A stretch of DNA of 64,000 bases from Balaenoptera acutorostrata (taxonomy: Eukaryota > Chordata > Mammalia > Artiodactyla > Balaenopteridae), in the NCBI RefSeq assembly GCF_949987535.1, contig NC_080082.1, positions 33,206,011 through 33,270,010 of the forward strand. Reading direction: 5' to 3'. Shown piece by piece: positions 34,031 to 45,894 of the stretch. Numbering within the stretch: position 1 is the first letter of the stretch; the number at the start of each line of letters is the position of its first letter. The notes below the pieces were generated by a model. The model was not told where the DNA came from and did no database searches. It saw nothing but the letters and a program-made list of their open reading frames with translations. The position numbers and the translations under genes were made by a program.

Positions 34031-36479
34031 CACCCTACTTCCGTAAGGAATTTAGCAAGTTTCAGCAGTATTTAAAACAACATATGAGCTTAGTTGTAGA
34101 AAAGAACAACTCAAGGTTCTACTTATTTCTGTCTAAAATTAAGCATGCATTTCAGTAAAATGTTGTGTTTTGTATTTTTTGGAGGCTGTGTTTTGGCTCC
34201 CGCGGGAAAATGGCATCTTCTTCATAAAGGGCGGATAAGCAAAGAACGATCTGTTACATTTGATCATCGGAGTCACATCATGTGAGACTTTTTACGGCTT
34301 GTTAAGATTCGGGTTTTCATGAATTGCTGTCATTGAATTCCATAAACATCCCTTGTGTTCAGGATACTGGAGCACCTACTCTCAAGGTATTGTTACTAGG
34401 CTGAGTAAAAACACACTTGCCCTCTGCAGGCTATGGTTTTGCTTTGAAATCTCTGTAATTAACACGTTCGCATTTCAGGCACTGGGTATTATTGAGTTCA
34501 AAGAAAAAAAGATGTATTTCATCCTTTTTTTTCCTACAGATGATTCATCAATTCCACTCCTCCCGCCTACAGACATCTAAATTTCAGTTTTCTGAGAAGC
34601 TACAAAGCGTGAAGTGGCATCTAGACATTGAGTCAGAGGACACCAAGTGTTAAACTGTAATACCGCTAAGAGTTTGGTGTCAACCCTCTTAACCTGTTTT
34701 CCGGTGTAGGCGTCATTAACAATGCTCTTTGCCCTTGGGTACTAAAAGGAAAAAACTCCAGTAACCCTACACCGGCTGTTCCACTTAAGTAACTACCTGA
34801 TGCGTGGTTATCTTTCCAGGCTATCCGGGGAAGGGGGTGGAAACATTTGCTTCTGTGTCCCTGGCAAGCTGGTTAATGCTTGTCAAAGCAACGGCTCTGT
34901 TCCCTGAGGCTCAGTCCCTGATCAACATTTGAATTTGCACGCTTGTGATAACCAGATAATACTCAGGATTGTGTTTACTGGACTATGCGACAGCACAAAC
35001 ATCAGCATGTTCACTTCAAACACACACACACACACACACACACACAAATCAGACATGTAACAGGAAATATTATCTCACACTGAAATACCTTAGTTAACTT
35101 TCCAGGTGCCTCTATACTAATTTGAAATATCCCTAGCAATCCCCACATAATGTTTGGAAACCTCCTCTTCAACCTTTTCTTTATTTGTTCAAGTGAATCT
35201 ATTCATCAATATTTCCTTTATTTGCTCAAGTAAATATATGAAGTATCCAAATATTCACTAAGGATTTGGTTAAAAGGGCTATAAGCACTTTTTTTTAATG
35301 TATCAAGGTTGCCCCTGGTGATCTTCTTGAGTCTTGACCAGTAGACGCAGCTAATTAGGTGGAATATTCCAGAGAAATGGAAGTCCCTGCAGAGAGAGAT
35401 AATTCAAGCCATTCCCTATTTTACAATGCACATTGTAAAAAATGATTTCTTCATTATGAGAGGAAGGGGCTGCTCCAAGCGGGTGGAAATCGGCAGAAAG
35501 AGCGCTCCTCGGGTTTTGAAGAGGGAAATTTTTCAACAGTTATATAACCTCAATATTTTAAAAATGCTCTTTGGGGATCAAGCAGTCCAACTCTTCCAAG
35601 CCAGTCATTTTTCAATCCAAGATCAAAAGTGACATTTTAAAAGAGGTACATAAAGAAAAAGAAGAAGAAATTGCTGCAGTTGAGCGATTCCAAGGTCTTG
35701 TCGCCTTGTATATAAATGATTTCTGTGTATAATCTCCTGCTCGTGTATAACTCGGACCTGAGCTCTCTGCCAGGAAATCTCTGTGGCCACTGTTAAACAG
35801 GGTATGGCCCATCTCGCTGGCTCTGAGCGGCCCACAGTGCATTTTTGTCCTGGGGTGGAGACCTTTATTTGCTGGCTGCAACTTGGATTTGGATGCCCCG
35901 TCACACTCTAAGCTGACCACTTTCTGATGTGCGATGCTCCCGGAACTTTTCACAGAGCAGGCCGCTCTGAGCTTCTCCCCAGAACTCCATGTATTTTGCT
36001 GCTGACAGCAACTCTGTCTCCTGGATATATATGCCCTTTTGGAGACGTGGTGGAGTACAGTGACCTCCTCCAAGCAGCCAGGTATATCCCAACCAAATTT
36101 CCAAAGTTTCAAGTTACTTTTCCACCTCACTGAATAAAGGAGCAGAGATTCCAAGCCAATCCATAGGTCTAGGGTAACCTATGTCTCATCCTAAGAAGCA
36201 GCTCCACCATCTTTCTGTTTTCCATTTGAAGTAAGTCTTTCTTTCTGTCTACCCCAAGTCACTTGCCTCATTAAGCACAGAGACAGGAAAGTTAGTTGCT
36301 CACTGGCCATCTTCTGCCACATGAGGAACACACTCTCAATCTGAGCACACACTGCCTTCAGCAAGTGATAGTTATAGCCGACCCTCACTGCCTACTGCAC
36401 GAGTCCTGATTCTTTTGCTTAAATTTGAAGAATCTCTTTCATCTTGCCTCAAACTATCTAATCCATGCTGTATCCCCAC
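34031..36479. other. 2.4 kb of repeat-poor DNA
   Basis: Almost free of recognisable repeats apart from the CA run. Contains the longest repeat-free frame of the window, 180 codons at 35612-36154 (minus), without a known domain. The text at 35420-36130 is compact and mixed in composition, as in conserved noncoding DNA. I cannot distinguish that from chance. Confidence 0.4.
35020..35047. repeat. (CA)13 microsatellite
   Basis: Uninterrupted CA dinucleotide run of 13-14 units; likely length-polymorphic. Confidence 0.97.
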
Positions 36480-36605
36480 TGGTCAATTATGTTAGACCCA
36501 CTGCTTCTAACTCTCTGCTTTTCTTAATATCCTAAACTTGTCATACTTGTCTCTTCCTCCATGCCTTTGCCCACACTGTTCCTGACCCTTGACTTCAAAT
36601 GACTT
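36480..36605 (+). repeat. L2 LINE fragment
   Basis: Plus-strand L2: 'cttcctccatgcctttgcc', 'cacactgttcctgacc'. Short and diverged. Confidence 0.6.
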
Positions 36606-36614
36606 CATGCTCAT

Positions 36615-36775
36615 AGTTACTGACAATGTTTTACAGAGTGCAGGCTATGTGCCCAGTCCTGTGCTGGTCACCTTGCATATGGTATATTAGCCTACTTGTA
36701 TAATGTCCAAGGAAGGTTAAGGATATTTATTCCTGTTACACCAAACAGGAAACTGAGGCTTGGAGATCTAAGCAG
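36615..36775 (+). repeat. MIR SINE
   Basis: Plus-strand MIR with 'caggctatgtgcccagtcc', then 'aaacaggaaactgaggctt'. Diverged in the middle. Confidence 0.7.
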
Positions 36776-37974
36776 ATGCTGAGATGCCTCACCAAGAACT
36801 GCCTCCCTTTTCAAGACCAAGGTAACTCATTCTCCTTGCTGCTGAGGGTGTTGAGTGCTTACCTTACACTTTTACCCCTCCCAGGAATTGGAAGGGAGCT
36901 GCTTTTCCTTCCTCGGGGGGCAGCCCCCATCCTATGACTTCTTGGCGCAAGAGTATAAAAGTCTGGACCCCTTGACTTAATTTGGGACATTTCTCTAGGA
37001 CCATCCCTTGTCCAGAGCTCCCTTTGGGTCAGCTCAGGCCTCTGGTGTTTCTGTATCGAGGCTTCACTTCTCCTCTGCCCAGCCTGCTTCCCCCGCCCCT
37101 CACCAGCACCGCTCCCAAGAGAGCTCCCTGTTACACCTCCCGCACACAAACTGCAGAGTCTCAGAGTCTATTTTCTGGGGAATCCAACTTGATGAGGAAG
37201 GTTGCTTTATGTGCCTAAAATCAAGACCAAGGAGAAGATTTAAGTATAATTCTGCTTTAAAGACTGTGTTCCTTTCTTTTTTGCTGCTCCTCCCCCCATT
37301 GAAAGACCACCCATCTTTCCCTTCTCAGATGGGCAGAGCTCTTTTTCCAGCCTCTCACGACTCCAGGCACCAGAATGCTTAGATTCCACCAGGGGAAAGT
37401 GAGAAAGTGTGGCCTCACGGAGAGTGTGTACGCACATAGATCCAGCACACAGATGTGTTTGTTTGTCCTGTGTTGCCCTTTAAAAAGGTGAGTCAGCATT
37501 TTAAAAATCAGATGTCACCCCAAAACACAGCTTTCCAACTTCTCTTGAAAAATCAGAGTAGCCAGCAATACTAGGTGGTCACATGAGGACAATGCCTGCT
37601 GCTGGGTAGTGGCGTGGCAGCCCCTGTGGACACTGCAATTGGCTGCTCTCTGCACCATCCCCAAGGAATCCCTACCATGGGGACTGGGGGCAATTGCCAT
37701 TTCTCAAGTTCCTAGTCTATTTTTATTCTTTTAATGGAGCAAGAGTTCTCTCTATGTGTGTTCCTACCAAAAGATAGAAAAATGAAAGATAGGCCTGGAA
37801 GATTATATATTTAAAGGAAAAATATAAGGAAAAGCTCTGGGGGAGAGGGAATAAGAGGGAAGCTTAATTTTACCTGTTTAATGTGTAAACAGAATGGGTG
37901 AGTTACAAAAATACATCTTACGTTGGTCAATGCATGATCTTCTTAGCACCTATGGACATTAAAGTTTCTTCTAC
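36776..37974. other. No recognised feature
   Basis: Overlapping frames at 36859-37382 on both strands reflect GC-richer DNA; none has a domain. The 14 bp at 37961-37974 are a likely L1 target-site copy. Confidence 0.4.
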
Positions 37975-38746
37975 AGTTCTGCTGAATAGCGACACTATTC
38001 ACAATAGCCAAGACATGGAAACAACCTAAATGCCCATTGACAGATGAATGGATAAAGAAGATGTAGTACATATGTACAATGGAATACTACTCAGCTATAA
38101 AAAAGAACAAAATAGGGACTTCCCTGGTGGCACAGTGGATAAGACCCCGCACTCCTAATGCATGGGGCCCGGGTTCAATCCCTGGTCAGGGAACTAGATC
38201 CCACATGCCTGCCGCAACTAAGAGTTCGCTCATGCCACTACTAAGGAGCCCACGTGCTGCAACTAAGACCCTGTGCAACCAAATTAATTAATTAATTTTT
38301 AAAAAAAGAAGAAAATAATGCCATTTGCAGCAACATAGATGCAGCTAGAGATTATCATACTAAGTGAAGTAAGTCAGAAAGAGAAAGACAAACACCATAT
38401 GATATCACTTATATATGGAATCTAAAATATGACACGAACCTATCTATGAAACAGAAACAGAATCACAAACATAGAGAACAGACTGGTGGTTGCCAAGGGG
38501 GAGGGGGTTGGGGGAGGGATGGAGTGGGAGTTTGGGGTTAGCAGATGTCAGCTATTGTATTTGGAATGGATAAACAGCAAGATCCTACTGTATAGCACAG
38601 AGAACTATATTCAATATCCTGTGATAAACCATAATAGAAAAGAATATCTAAAAAAAGAATGTATATATATATGTGTAACTGAATCACTTTGCTGTACAGC
38701 AGAAATTAACACAACATTGTAAATCAACTATACTTCAATTAAACAA
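37975..38746 (+). mobile_element. 5'-truncated LINE-1 with nested SINE
   Basis: Plus-strand L1 starting in the ORF2 end ('cacaatagccaagacatgg', 'caatggaatactactcagc') and running through the 3' UTR ('gatcctactgtatagcac', 'gtacagcagaaattaacac') to an A-rich end at about 38746. ORF2 coding is interrupted at 38114 by a CHR SINE and resumes at 38306-38317. The candidate target-site duplication is 'aaagtttcttctac' (37961-37974) versus 'aaagtttggtctac' (38747-38760), 12 of 14. Confidence 0.9.
38115..38305 (+). mobile_element. CHR-type SINE, internally shortened
   Basis: Only 191 bp against 308-368 for its relatives, with the middle missing. The tRNA-like head is intact: an A box 'tggcacagtgg' at 38128-38138 and a B box 'ggttcaatccc' at 38172-38182, the internal RNA polymerase III promoter. 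The tail is (ATTA)n then A-rich. Target-site duplication: 'aagaacaaaata' (38103-38114) and 'aagaagaaaata' (38306-38317). It is inserted in L1 ORF2. Confidence 0.9.
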
Positions 38747-38869
38747 AAAGTTTGGTCTACGAACGAGATCAAGGAATGATACTGTGAGTCAGGTGTTGTC
38801 CGTGGTCTAACAGAAACAGCCCCAGATCTGGAGTGAATGGAGAAGGGGATGAGGGGGAAAAGGGTGTCT

Positions 38870-39003
38870 GTTCCTGCTTCTGCTATGATGTGGTCCTATG
38901 GACAAGCCCCAGAACCTGCCCAATTTCAGACACTTCTGTAAAATGAGTGCTGCATTAGATAATTTCAAAGGTTCTGTCCAGCTGTAAAATCCTAAGATCT
39001 ATG
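38870..39003 (+). repeat. Old CR1/L3- or MIR-like fragment
   Basis: Same signature as 33565-33740: 'acacttctgtaaaatgag', 'gcattagataatttcaaagg', 'ttctgtccagctgtaaaatc'. Confidence 0.5.
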
Positions 39004-40499
39004 ATTTCTTTGCTTATTGTTCTGTATGATTTAGTTTGCCCAAGTAACAGACATATGAGGGCATGGATTATGCCTGCTATTTCTTCGTATCTCTCACCGT
39101 GCAAAATGGAAGATAAGCATGGTACACATATTGATGGAGTAAATGACTGTTCTCCAGAGCCTGCAAGTGAGAACTTTTCCACAAGGAGCACCTAATCCAT
39201 ACCACAGACTTCATCTAAGGAGAGAGAAGAAAGCAAACAGACAGAGATACATTACAAATAGCAGGAGCTGCACACAGCATGAAAGAAAAGTAACCACAGT
39301 TCACAAATGGAAAATGTCGTAACCATTCTGGGGAAAAAAGGAGTCCAAAATGCGTTTCCTCCAGCACAACGATTTCTCATGAACAGAAAGCGCCCTTCGG
39401 ACGTAGTCTGGAGGGAATTGAAACTCACTACTCTGGAAAATCGATTCATCAGGATGAGAGAAAGTCACAGCTTTCTCTCTGAGATCTCCCTCCCACTCTC
39501 CACGCCCCACTTTGTTTCAGAAGCACATTTCAGAGAGGGTTGGGGGTGTCTGAGATTGATCTGAATCACCCAGAATTTGGCTAAGCTTCTACTCCCTCTA
39601 TAATTCCTTGCGATTTTCTAGGCATAATTGTTTTAAGAGGATTTTTCCTGAATTATTGCCTCAATCCAATTCCACACTGTAGCTTCTGTGTCATTTTCCT
39701 TAAAAATCCAATCACCTGATTGCTGATGAGTCTGGTAACTTTCCTGAAGCCTGAGGAAGTACGGAGGGGCACCGTGTTGTACGACGAAGCCTGTCGCCAT
39801 CTTGCTGCCCACCCCCATCCCCCCACTCCTTTCTGGCTTCAGCACTTTCCAAAAAGCCATATTCCCACCCATGCCTCCCCCTGGCACTCACCTGAGAAGA
39901 GTAGCTTGGAACCCCCTCCTTCCACTGCTTCTCTTTTGGGGAATAGACCCTACAAGCTGGCCTACTTAGAATTCCAAGGCCCCTCGAGTTCTAGTGAGCG
40001 AGAATTTCTCTATCCTGCTACCCTTAAATATTTTTTATAAGCCTTCCAAAGTGCCTAGAACACTGAGCATAGCATCTCTATATTTTCTCTGCTTGGCACT
40101 TGTATTTGATTCTTAGTCTAGAATATTTAAAGCCGAATGTAATTTTTGATGATGATTTAGTTTAATCCTCTCATTTCATAGCTAGGGAAACTGAGCCTTC
40201 CCCCCAAATTAAATTCCTCTAGAATTTCTAATTATAACTCAACTACTTCGACCAACCATCAACAGAAGAAATAGATCTTTGTTCCACGTGGAGATCTACC
40301 AGCTTTGTTCATACCCCAAACCATATATAATCTATGCTGTGGATGAGATAAAGAATTTTGCAGGATAATTCTTTTAAAAAATACTTGATTTTTGCCCTAC
40401 TGTCTGATATTATAACTTAATTTCTACATACTGTGGAACCCCACTCTCTATAGTAAGTAATGTGGGAGAACACCTTGATGAGGTGACATACATCTGGGA
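39004..40499. other. Unique DNA; possible MIR core at 40148-40198
   Basis: No exon recognised. Frames at 39301-40040 lack domains. 'tttaatcctctcatttcat' then 'agggaaactgagcc' at 40158-40198 is probably a MIR remnant on the plus strand. Confidence 0.4.
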
Positions 40500-40930
40500 A
40501 CCAGCAACGACAAAGCAAAGAGGTTTGAGACATTGTGGGAAATTCCTAGAGCTATAGGGATTTTGATTTGGATGCATCATGGGGATTTGGTGGCGTGGGA
40601 GATGGATAGCTTGGTGACCAGGTTGGGGAGGGCACAGCCTTGCATGGCAGCTAAGGATTTTATATTTTGTCTTGTGGGTGGTGGAGTCACTGAGGAGGTC
40701 TAAGGAGAGAGGAATTTGGTCTACTTTTGCTTTTTACTTCTACAAGACGGTAGAAGATAGCCTACAGGGGGATAACACTGACAGCCAAGAAGATATTTAA
40801 GAGGCTCTTACAATGATCCAGATGAGAAATGATGCCAGAGGAATGGCCAGAGGGGAAAGATAAGGGAATGGATGGAGATCTATTTAGGGAATAGAATCAA
40901 CAATCAACTGAGGAGCAGTTGAATATGGCC
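40500..40930 (-). repeat. L2 LINE fragment
   Basis: Reverse-complement L2 body: 'cttgcatggcagctaagg', 'attttatattttgtcttg', then 'acaatgatccagatgagaa'. No reading frame survives. Confidence 0.65.
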
Positions 40931-41144
40931 AGTGATGAACAAAGACTAAGCAGTTGAAATGTCTATGTCCAAAAAGTCGCTTACTTGGTAATTATCATTC
41001 CAGCTGGAGTATCATTTTTATACTTAGACTGCAAATCTAACTAATAATCCCATGCTTTCAGCTCCAAAGGCTACCAAATACCTTGGCCAAATTTAAACAT
41101 AAATTAGTAGATGGCGCTCCTATTAATTTTCTAGTCCCCAACTT

Positions 41145-41458
41145 TTTTTTTTTTTTAAACATTGCTTTTTTTTAAATTTTTATTTTATTTATTTAGTTAG
41201 TTAGTTAGTTATGGCTGTGTTGGATCTTCGTTTCTGTGCGAGGGCTTCCTCTAGTTGCGGCAAGCGGGGGCCACTCTTCATCGCGGTGTGCGGGCCTCTC
41301 TTGTTGTGGAGCACAGGCTCCAGACGCGCAGGCTCAGTAATTGTGGCTCACGGGCCCATTTGCTCCGCGGCATGTGGGATCTTCCCAGACCAGGGCTCGA
41401 ACCCGTGTCCCCTGCACTGGCAGGCAGACTCTCAACCACTGTGCCACCAGGGAAGCCC
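41145..41458 (-). mobile_element. CHR SINE with 16-bp internal deletion
   Basis: Reverse-oriented CHR SINE with perfect 15-bp target-site duplication 'tctagtccccaactt' (41130-41144 and 41459-41473). Compared with the copies at 8.2, 15.9 and 62.7 kb it lacks 16 bp after 'gcgggcctctc' (41290-41300). The lost piece is bounded by two 'cctctc' copies, as expected from slippage. The tail is (TTAG)n-modified at 41193-41208. Confidence 0.95.
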
Positions 41459-41473
41459 TCTAGTCCCCAACTT

Positions 41474-42035
41474 AATCACACATAAAATTTTCCAGTAGTT
41501 TCAAAATCCAAGAGTCGTTAAGGCCTGAACCTTTTAGAGAGTTAATTTTACTGCCGTTTCCTCTGATTCACAAGGCTGATTCTAAACATGGCCTTTTGAT
41601 GGATTGTAAGTTGGTGATAATGCCACAGAAAACATAGATCGATAGCTTGAGGATAAAGGAGACAACAGAGGAACAATATACTAGTTTCTGATTTGGGTAA
41701 ATATCAGCCAGTGCTATTGACAAACTAAACAGTGGATCAGAGTTGTGAATTCAGACGCCTGCACAGTCCAGGCCAATAGCAAAGTGGAAAGATTTAGGTA
41801 TGTACACGTTGATGTGTGATGAGAGCTGCAGGAAAATGCAGAATACGCATCTCATGAGACAGCTCCTACCCCTTTCTAGCCTTCTGTTATCCTGCAGAAG
41901 TGCTGGTCCAAGGTTACCAGATATTCTGGGTTTTTTCAAAGCTAGGTGAAAACTTGGCTGATATTTTTAAAACTCTGCAGCCAAACAAACCATGTCTGAC
42001 AGACGCATTCAGCCCATGACCCATCATTGTGTAGA
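41474..42035. other. No recognised feature
   Basis: Unique-looking DNA without gene signature. Confidence 0.4.
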
Positions 42036-42210
42036 CTCTTGCAATCCAAAGTATGGTCCAGCGACCAGCAACATCAACCTAACCGGGGGGGCTTCCTAGA
42101 AATGCAGAATCTCAAGCTCTGTCCTAGGCTGGCTCAATCAGGATCTCCATTTGTAACAAAGTCGTTGATGACTGGTGTCCATGTTCAAGTGTGAGAAGTA
42201 CTGGCTTCCA
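42036..42210 (+). mobile_element. MER5A (hAT-Charlie MITE)
   Basis: MER5A landmarks: 'gcaatccaaagtatggtcc', 'cttcctagaaatgcagaatc', 'tcaatcaggatctcc' and the end 'gtgtgagaagtactggctt'. An L1 is inserted at its right end. Strand tentative. Confidence 0.8.
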
Positions 42211-42533
42211 TCTGAAATATGACACAAATGAACTTATCTATGAAACAGAAACAGACTCACAGACATAGAGAAGAGGCTTGTGGAGGAGGGGCGTTGGGGG
42301 AGGGATGGATGGTGAGCTTAGGATTAGCAGATGCAAACTATTATATGGAAGATGGATAAACAGCAAGGTCCTACTGTATAGCACAGGGAACCATATGCAA
42401 TATCCTGTGATAAACTATAATGGAAAAGATTATTAAAAAAAGAATGTGTATATATGCATAACTGAATCACTTTGTTGTACAGCAGAAATTAACACAACAT
42501 TGTAAATCAACTACACTTCAATTAGAAAAAGAA
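42211..42533 (+). mobile_element. 5'-truncated LINE-1 3' UTR
   Basis: A 323-bp 3' UTR-only L1 copy ('aaggtcctactgtatagcac', 'gtacagcagaaattaacac'). Perfect 15-bp target-site duplication 'aagtactggcttcca' at 42196-42210 and 42534-42548, inside the end of the MER5A. No coding sequence. Confidence 0.95.
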
Positions 42534-42548
42534 AAGTACTGGCTTCCA

Positions 42549-44129
42549 CAACCTCAGGCACAGAGCCTGCACTGCAGAAACTCTCCCTCTGTATCCAGAG
42601 CAGACATGCAGAAGAGCATATTTCTGTTACCAAGGCAGAGCACGGGTTGTTTTTTGGAGACAAGAGAGGCAGCACCCCGTTCCACCAGGGGCCCTTTTGA
42701 GTTGACTCCAGAGGAAGGACACAAGATGTCTTCTGAAGTCCGCATGTCCCTGGTGGGGTGGTAGTTGTGCCTTTTGCAGGGTCGGGACTAAGTTGAGGCC
42801 AGAGACACTTGCTTCAGGTGCAAAATTTAAGGGGGCACCCAAAACACTCTGCAATTGAGATAAGAATACAAAAATCCTTTCATGCATTATTGCATTCACT
42901 GATTGTTAATAAAATAATCATTTGATGCATTATTGTGTTAATTATTAATGAATGTTAATAAAATTCTGCTTTAAGGTAATAATTTTAAAAGTCAAAATTA
43001 ATGCCAAAAAAACCCCCATGATGAACAAAACATCAAAATTTTCATCTTGTCTCCACCTAGTTCCAGCTCTACTTCTGTTTATGCCATTTTGAATATTTCT
43101 ATAACCTATTATTTCCTGTTATTCAGACTTGTCTCTTAAAAGCCACTGAACAAGACGTGTAATTTCAAACCTATAAAAATAAATTTAATACAAAAATGCT
43201 GTTCCAGTTAGAAAAAAGGCTTCATTGTAACCCCAGGAGAGTCTAAGAGGCTTCAGCTTAACAGGCTGTATTTACCAGTATCATCTCTGGCTTAGCCGGG
43301 AGCCGACTAGCCTCCATCCCCTGCCCACATTATCTGAGTGCCAAACCGGGAGGCGGAGCCACTTTATTAAGGAGCAAAACATTGCTTTATTCTTCTGCTT
43401 TGGAAGTCCAGTAACTTTAGAAGAGGAGATAGGCTGGAAATGGGCCGTGGCAAGCTGGCAGGAACAAAAATAGCTGTGAAGCTGCCTTTGTGTGTCGATC
43501 TCACACGTTGACTTCCGTTTCACGGCCAGAACCTGGAAGTGCCCCAGGGTCCAGAAAAGATGAAACTCGAGGTGGGAATGAATGAGTGACCGCTAGGCGT
43601 GTTTCAGTTCCTGTCTAGGGAGTAGCAGCTGCAGATAGCAAGAAAATACTAGCTTTTCATACCGACTCTCTGCAGAGTCCTATGGGAGGAAAAACTGACC
43701 AATTGTACCCTGAACGGCAGCTCTGGGGAGGCAATTCATCGATTTTCGTGTGGCATTCACGTAGAGTGTCTGCTAGGCTCGTCTGTTGTTGATTGGCTTT
43801 ATGAGGAAGCAGGCGAGGTATGGGGTGAACCAGATGGGCTTTCGATGTGGCATCAGAGTGTATCCCAACCGTTACTAAGCTAGCACGTAGCACTAGCACT
43901 TAGCTAGCATCTTGCACGTAGCACTAGCACTTAGCTAGTATCTTAACTGCGTGTCTGCGCCATCCCAAGCCTCAACTTCCTCATCCTTGCAGGACCAGTA
44001 TGAGATCATAACAGTGACATTTTTTAATATGTGACCTAGCATGGAGCCTGTAACCTAAGAGAAGGCAACAGCCATCCTTCCCAACCAACCAAAAGATGCC
44101 AAAGATGGGGTTTCTCTCTTTTATCCCTG
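42549..44129. other. Unique DNA with a short tandem duplication
   Basis: No gene recognised. The part at 43270-43640 is GC-richer and compact. See the tandem duplication at 43883-43944. Confidence 0.4.
43883..43944 (+). repeat. 31-bp tandem duplication
   Basis: Two adjacent 31-bp units (43883-43913 and 43914-43944) starting 'gcacgtagcactagcac' differ at one position (c/t near the end). The unit itself contains repeated 'tagcac' and 'ctagc' words. Confidence 0.95.
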
Positions 44130-44340
44130 GCACCCAGCAGTAACTTTTATTTGCATAGTAGACTCAAAGTTTCAAAGCACTTTCCCTTAAAACAATTCGA
44201 TTGTGTCCTCCCAACATTCTAGTGAATTAGGGAAGGCAAGAATTATTATCATTATTTTTAAGTGGTAAAACCAGAACAGCTGGTAGAAGATAGGTCTTCT
44301 GACTTTGAGTCCAATAATATTTCCACTACTCTGCCCTTTC
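44130..44340 (+). repeat. MIR SINE
   Basis: Plus-strand MIR: 'aaagcactttcccttaaaac', 'gtcctcccaacattctagtg', 'ttattatcattatttttaag', 'ggtcttctgactttgagtcc'. Confidence 0.75.
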
Positions 44341-44527
44341 TGTTTTACAAATAATAGGGACTCGATGCATATTTGTTGAATATACAGTTTCAGGGAACTA
44401 CCTGAAAAGTCCGAAATACAGATGTTCTCACCCTCCACCAGAAAGCTGCTGGTGGTGGTGTTGAGGTTTTTTTCCTAATGACAAGTTATTAAGTTGCTTC
44501 AGGTGAAAGAATTTTTTATATATCTTT

Positions 44528-44726
44528 ACTTTTTTTACAATGTGGTGTTAATTTCTGCCGTACAGCAGAGTGACTCAGTTATACATATGTGTTTTCATAT
44601 TCTTTTTCATTATGGTTTATCACAGGATATTGAATATAGTTCCCTGTGCTGTACAGTAGGACCTTGTTGTTTATCCATGCTATATATAATAGTTTGCATC
44701 TGCTAATCCCAAACTCCCAGCACTTC
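44528..44726 (-). mobile_element. 5'-truncated LINE-1 3' UTR
   Basis: Reverse-oriented 199-bp L1 3' end ('gttaatttctgccgtacagc', 'gctgtacagtaggacctt'). Perfect 13-bp target-site duplication 'tttatatatcttt' at 44515-44527 and 44727-44739. Confidence 0.93.
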
Positions 44727-44739
44727 TTTATATATCTTT

Positions 44740-45894
44740 GACTCTCCCACAGCATCAAGAAGTAGGTGAACATAGTAACTGGAGTTAATTTTTCTGGTTG
44801 ACTGATTCATAAATGATAATCGACATATGGATAGTAGATGTTTGCTTACATTAGATGTTTGCCCATGTTTTCGTAAACAAATGAAAAGGAGAACGAGCTT
44901 ATGTTCATGTCAATTATAGTGAAGTGTTAACACTCAACCCAGAGCACAAAATCTGCTACGGCCACCACCACTGCAGTCCCATTGGGAGGGTTTTGTACTG
45001 ACATAGCCAGAGCTACCTCCCTTCTGCCCGGGCAGTCAGAGCTCTTTGGGAGTTCATCTTTCACAAACACGTTAGAAATACTGAAGCCATTCTATGGGTC
45101 AGCGCTGAATTTAAGGAGCTACATATCAACTTGAATCAGACTGATTACAACTCCTCTGAACGTAATTGGCAAAACCTAACTGCATTCATGTTTTATTAAA
45201 AGCAACTTTCATTACACAGGCGGTGCTGTCAGAAAAATAAATTACATCTGCAAGCACTTAGGTATAAAATTTTGCAGATAACTTCCAGTCGTTGGTAATT
45301 TTATATTAGAAACTGTTTTTCCAATACATGCTAAAACTTTGTTCATCAGTATTAAGCACGCTTTACCTACCACTCTCGGAATATTTATAGGATTTGTAAT
45401 ATAACCATTTTTTTTTCTTCTTTAGTGATTTAGTAAACTGTTTTCCACCAACTTTATTTTTGGCAGCCTCTGTAGGCCCTTTGGAAACTATAAATTGGTT
45501 TGCATTTTATATTCCACTGTTTACTATTCTCCTCCCTTAGAATAGATTCCAATCCATTTTTTTTTTTAAATTAGTGGTAGGTGTTGGCTGCAAAATAAGT
45601 GAGTTCTACTTGAAACGACAATAAATCACTCATAGAACCTTACAGATGGGAAAAAGTATAAAAAAGACCTATTTCACTCTAACTCTGTAGACAATATTTG
45701 AGTTTCCACTATGGGGTGATTTGCTGACCGCACCTACAGGGCTCCCCACAAGTTCCTTTTTCTTAATTGTACCCTTAATTTGCAACAATGTGATTTTGGT
45801 ATATTTGTCACCACCGCCATATGCAAAATTAGATCTTTGTATTACTTCAGAACGATTTTTCAAGCAACGAACGTCGACTGACAGTAGTTTCAGA
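44740..45894. other. Repeat-poor DNA, candidate conserved noncoding block 45060-45540
   Basis: No named repeat and no exon. The 480 bp at 45060-45540 are AT-balanced and rich in homeodomain-like 'taat'/'atta' words, a texture I associate with developmental enhancers. This is impression only. Confidence 0.35.
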
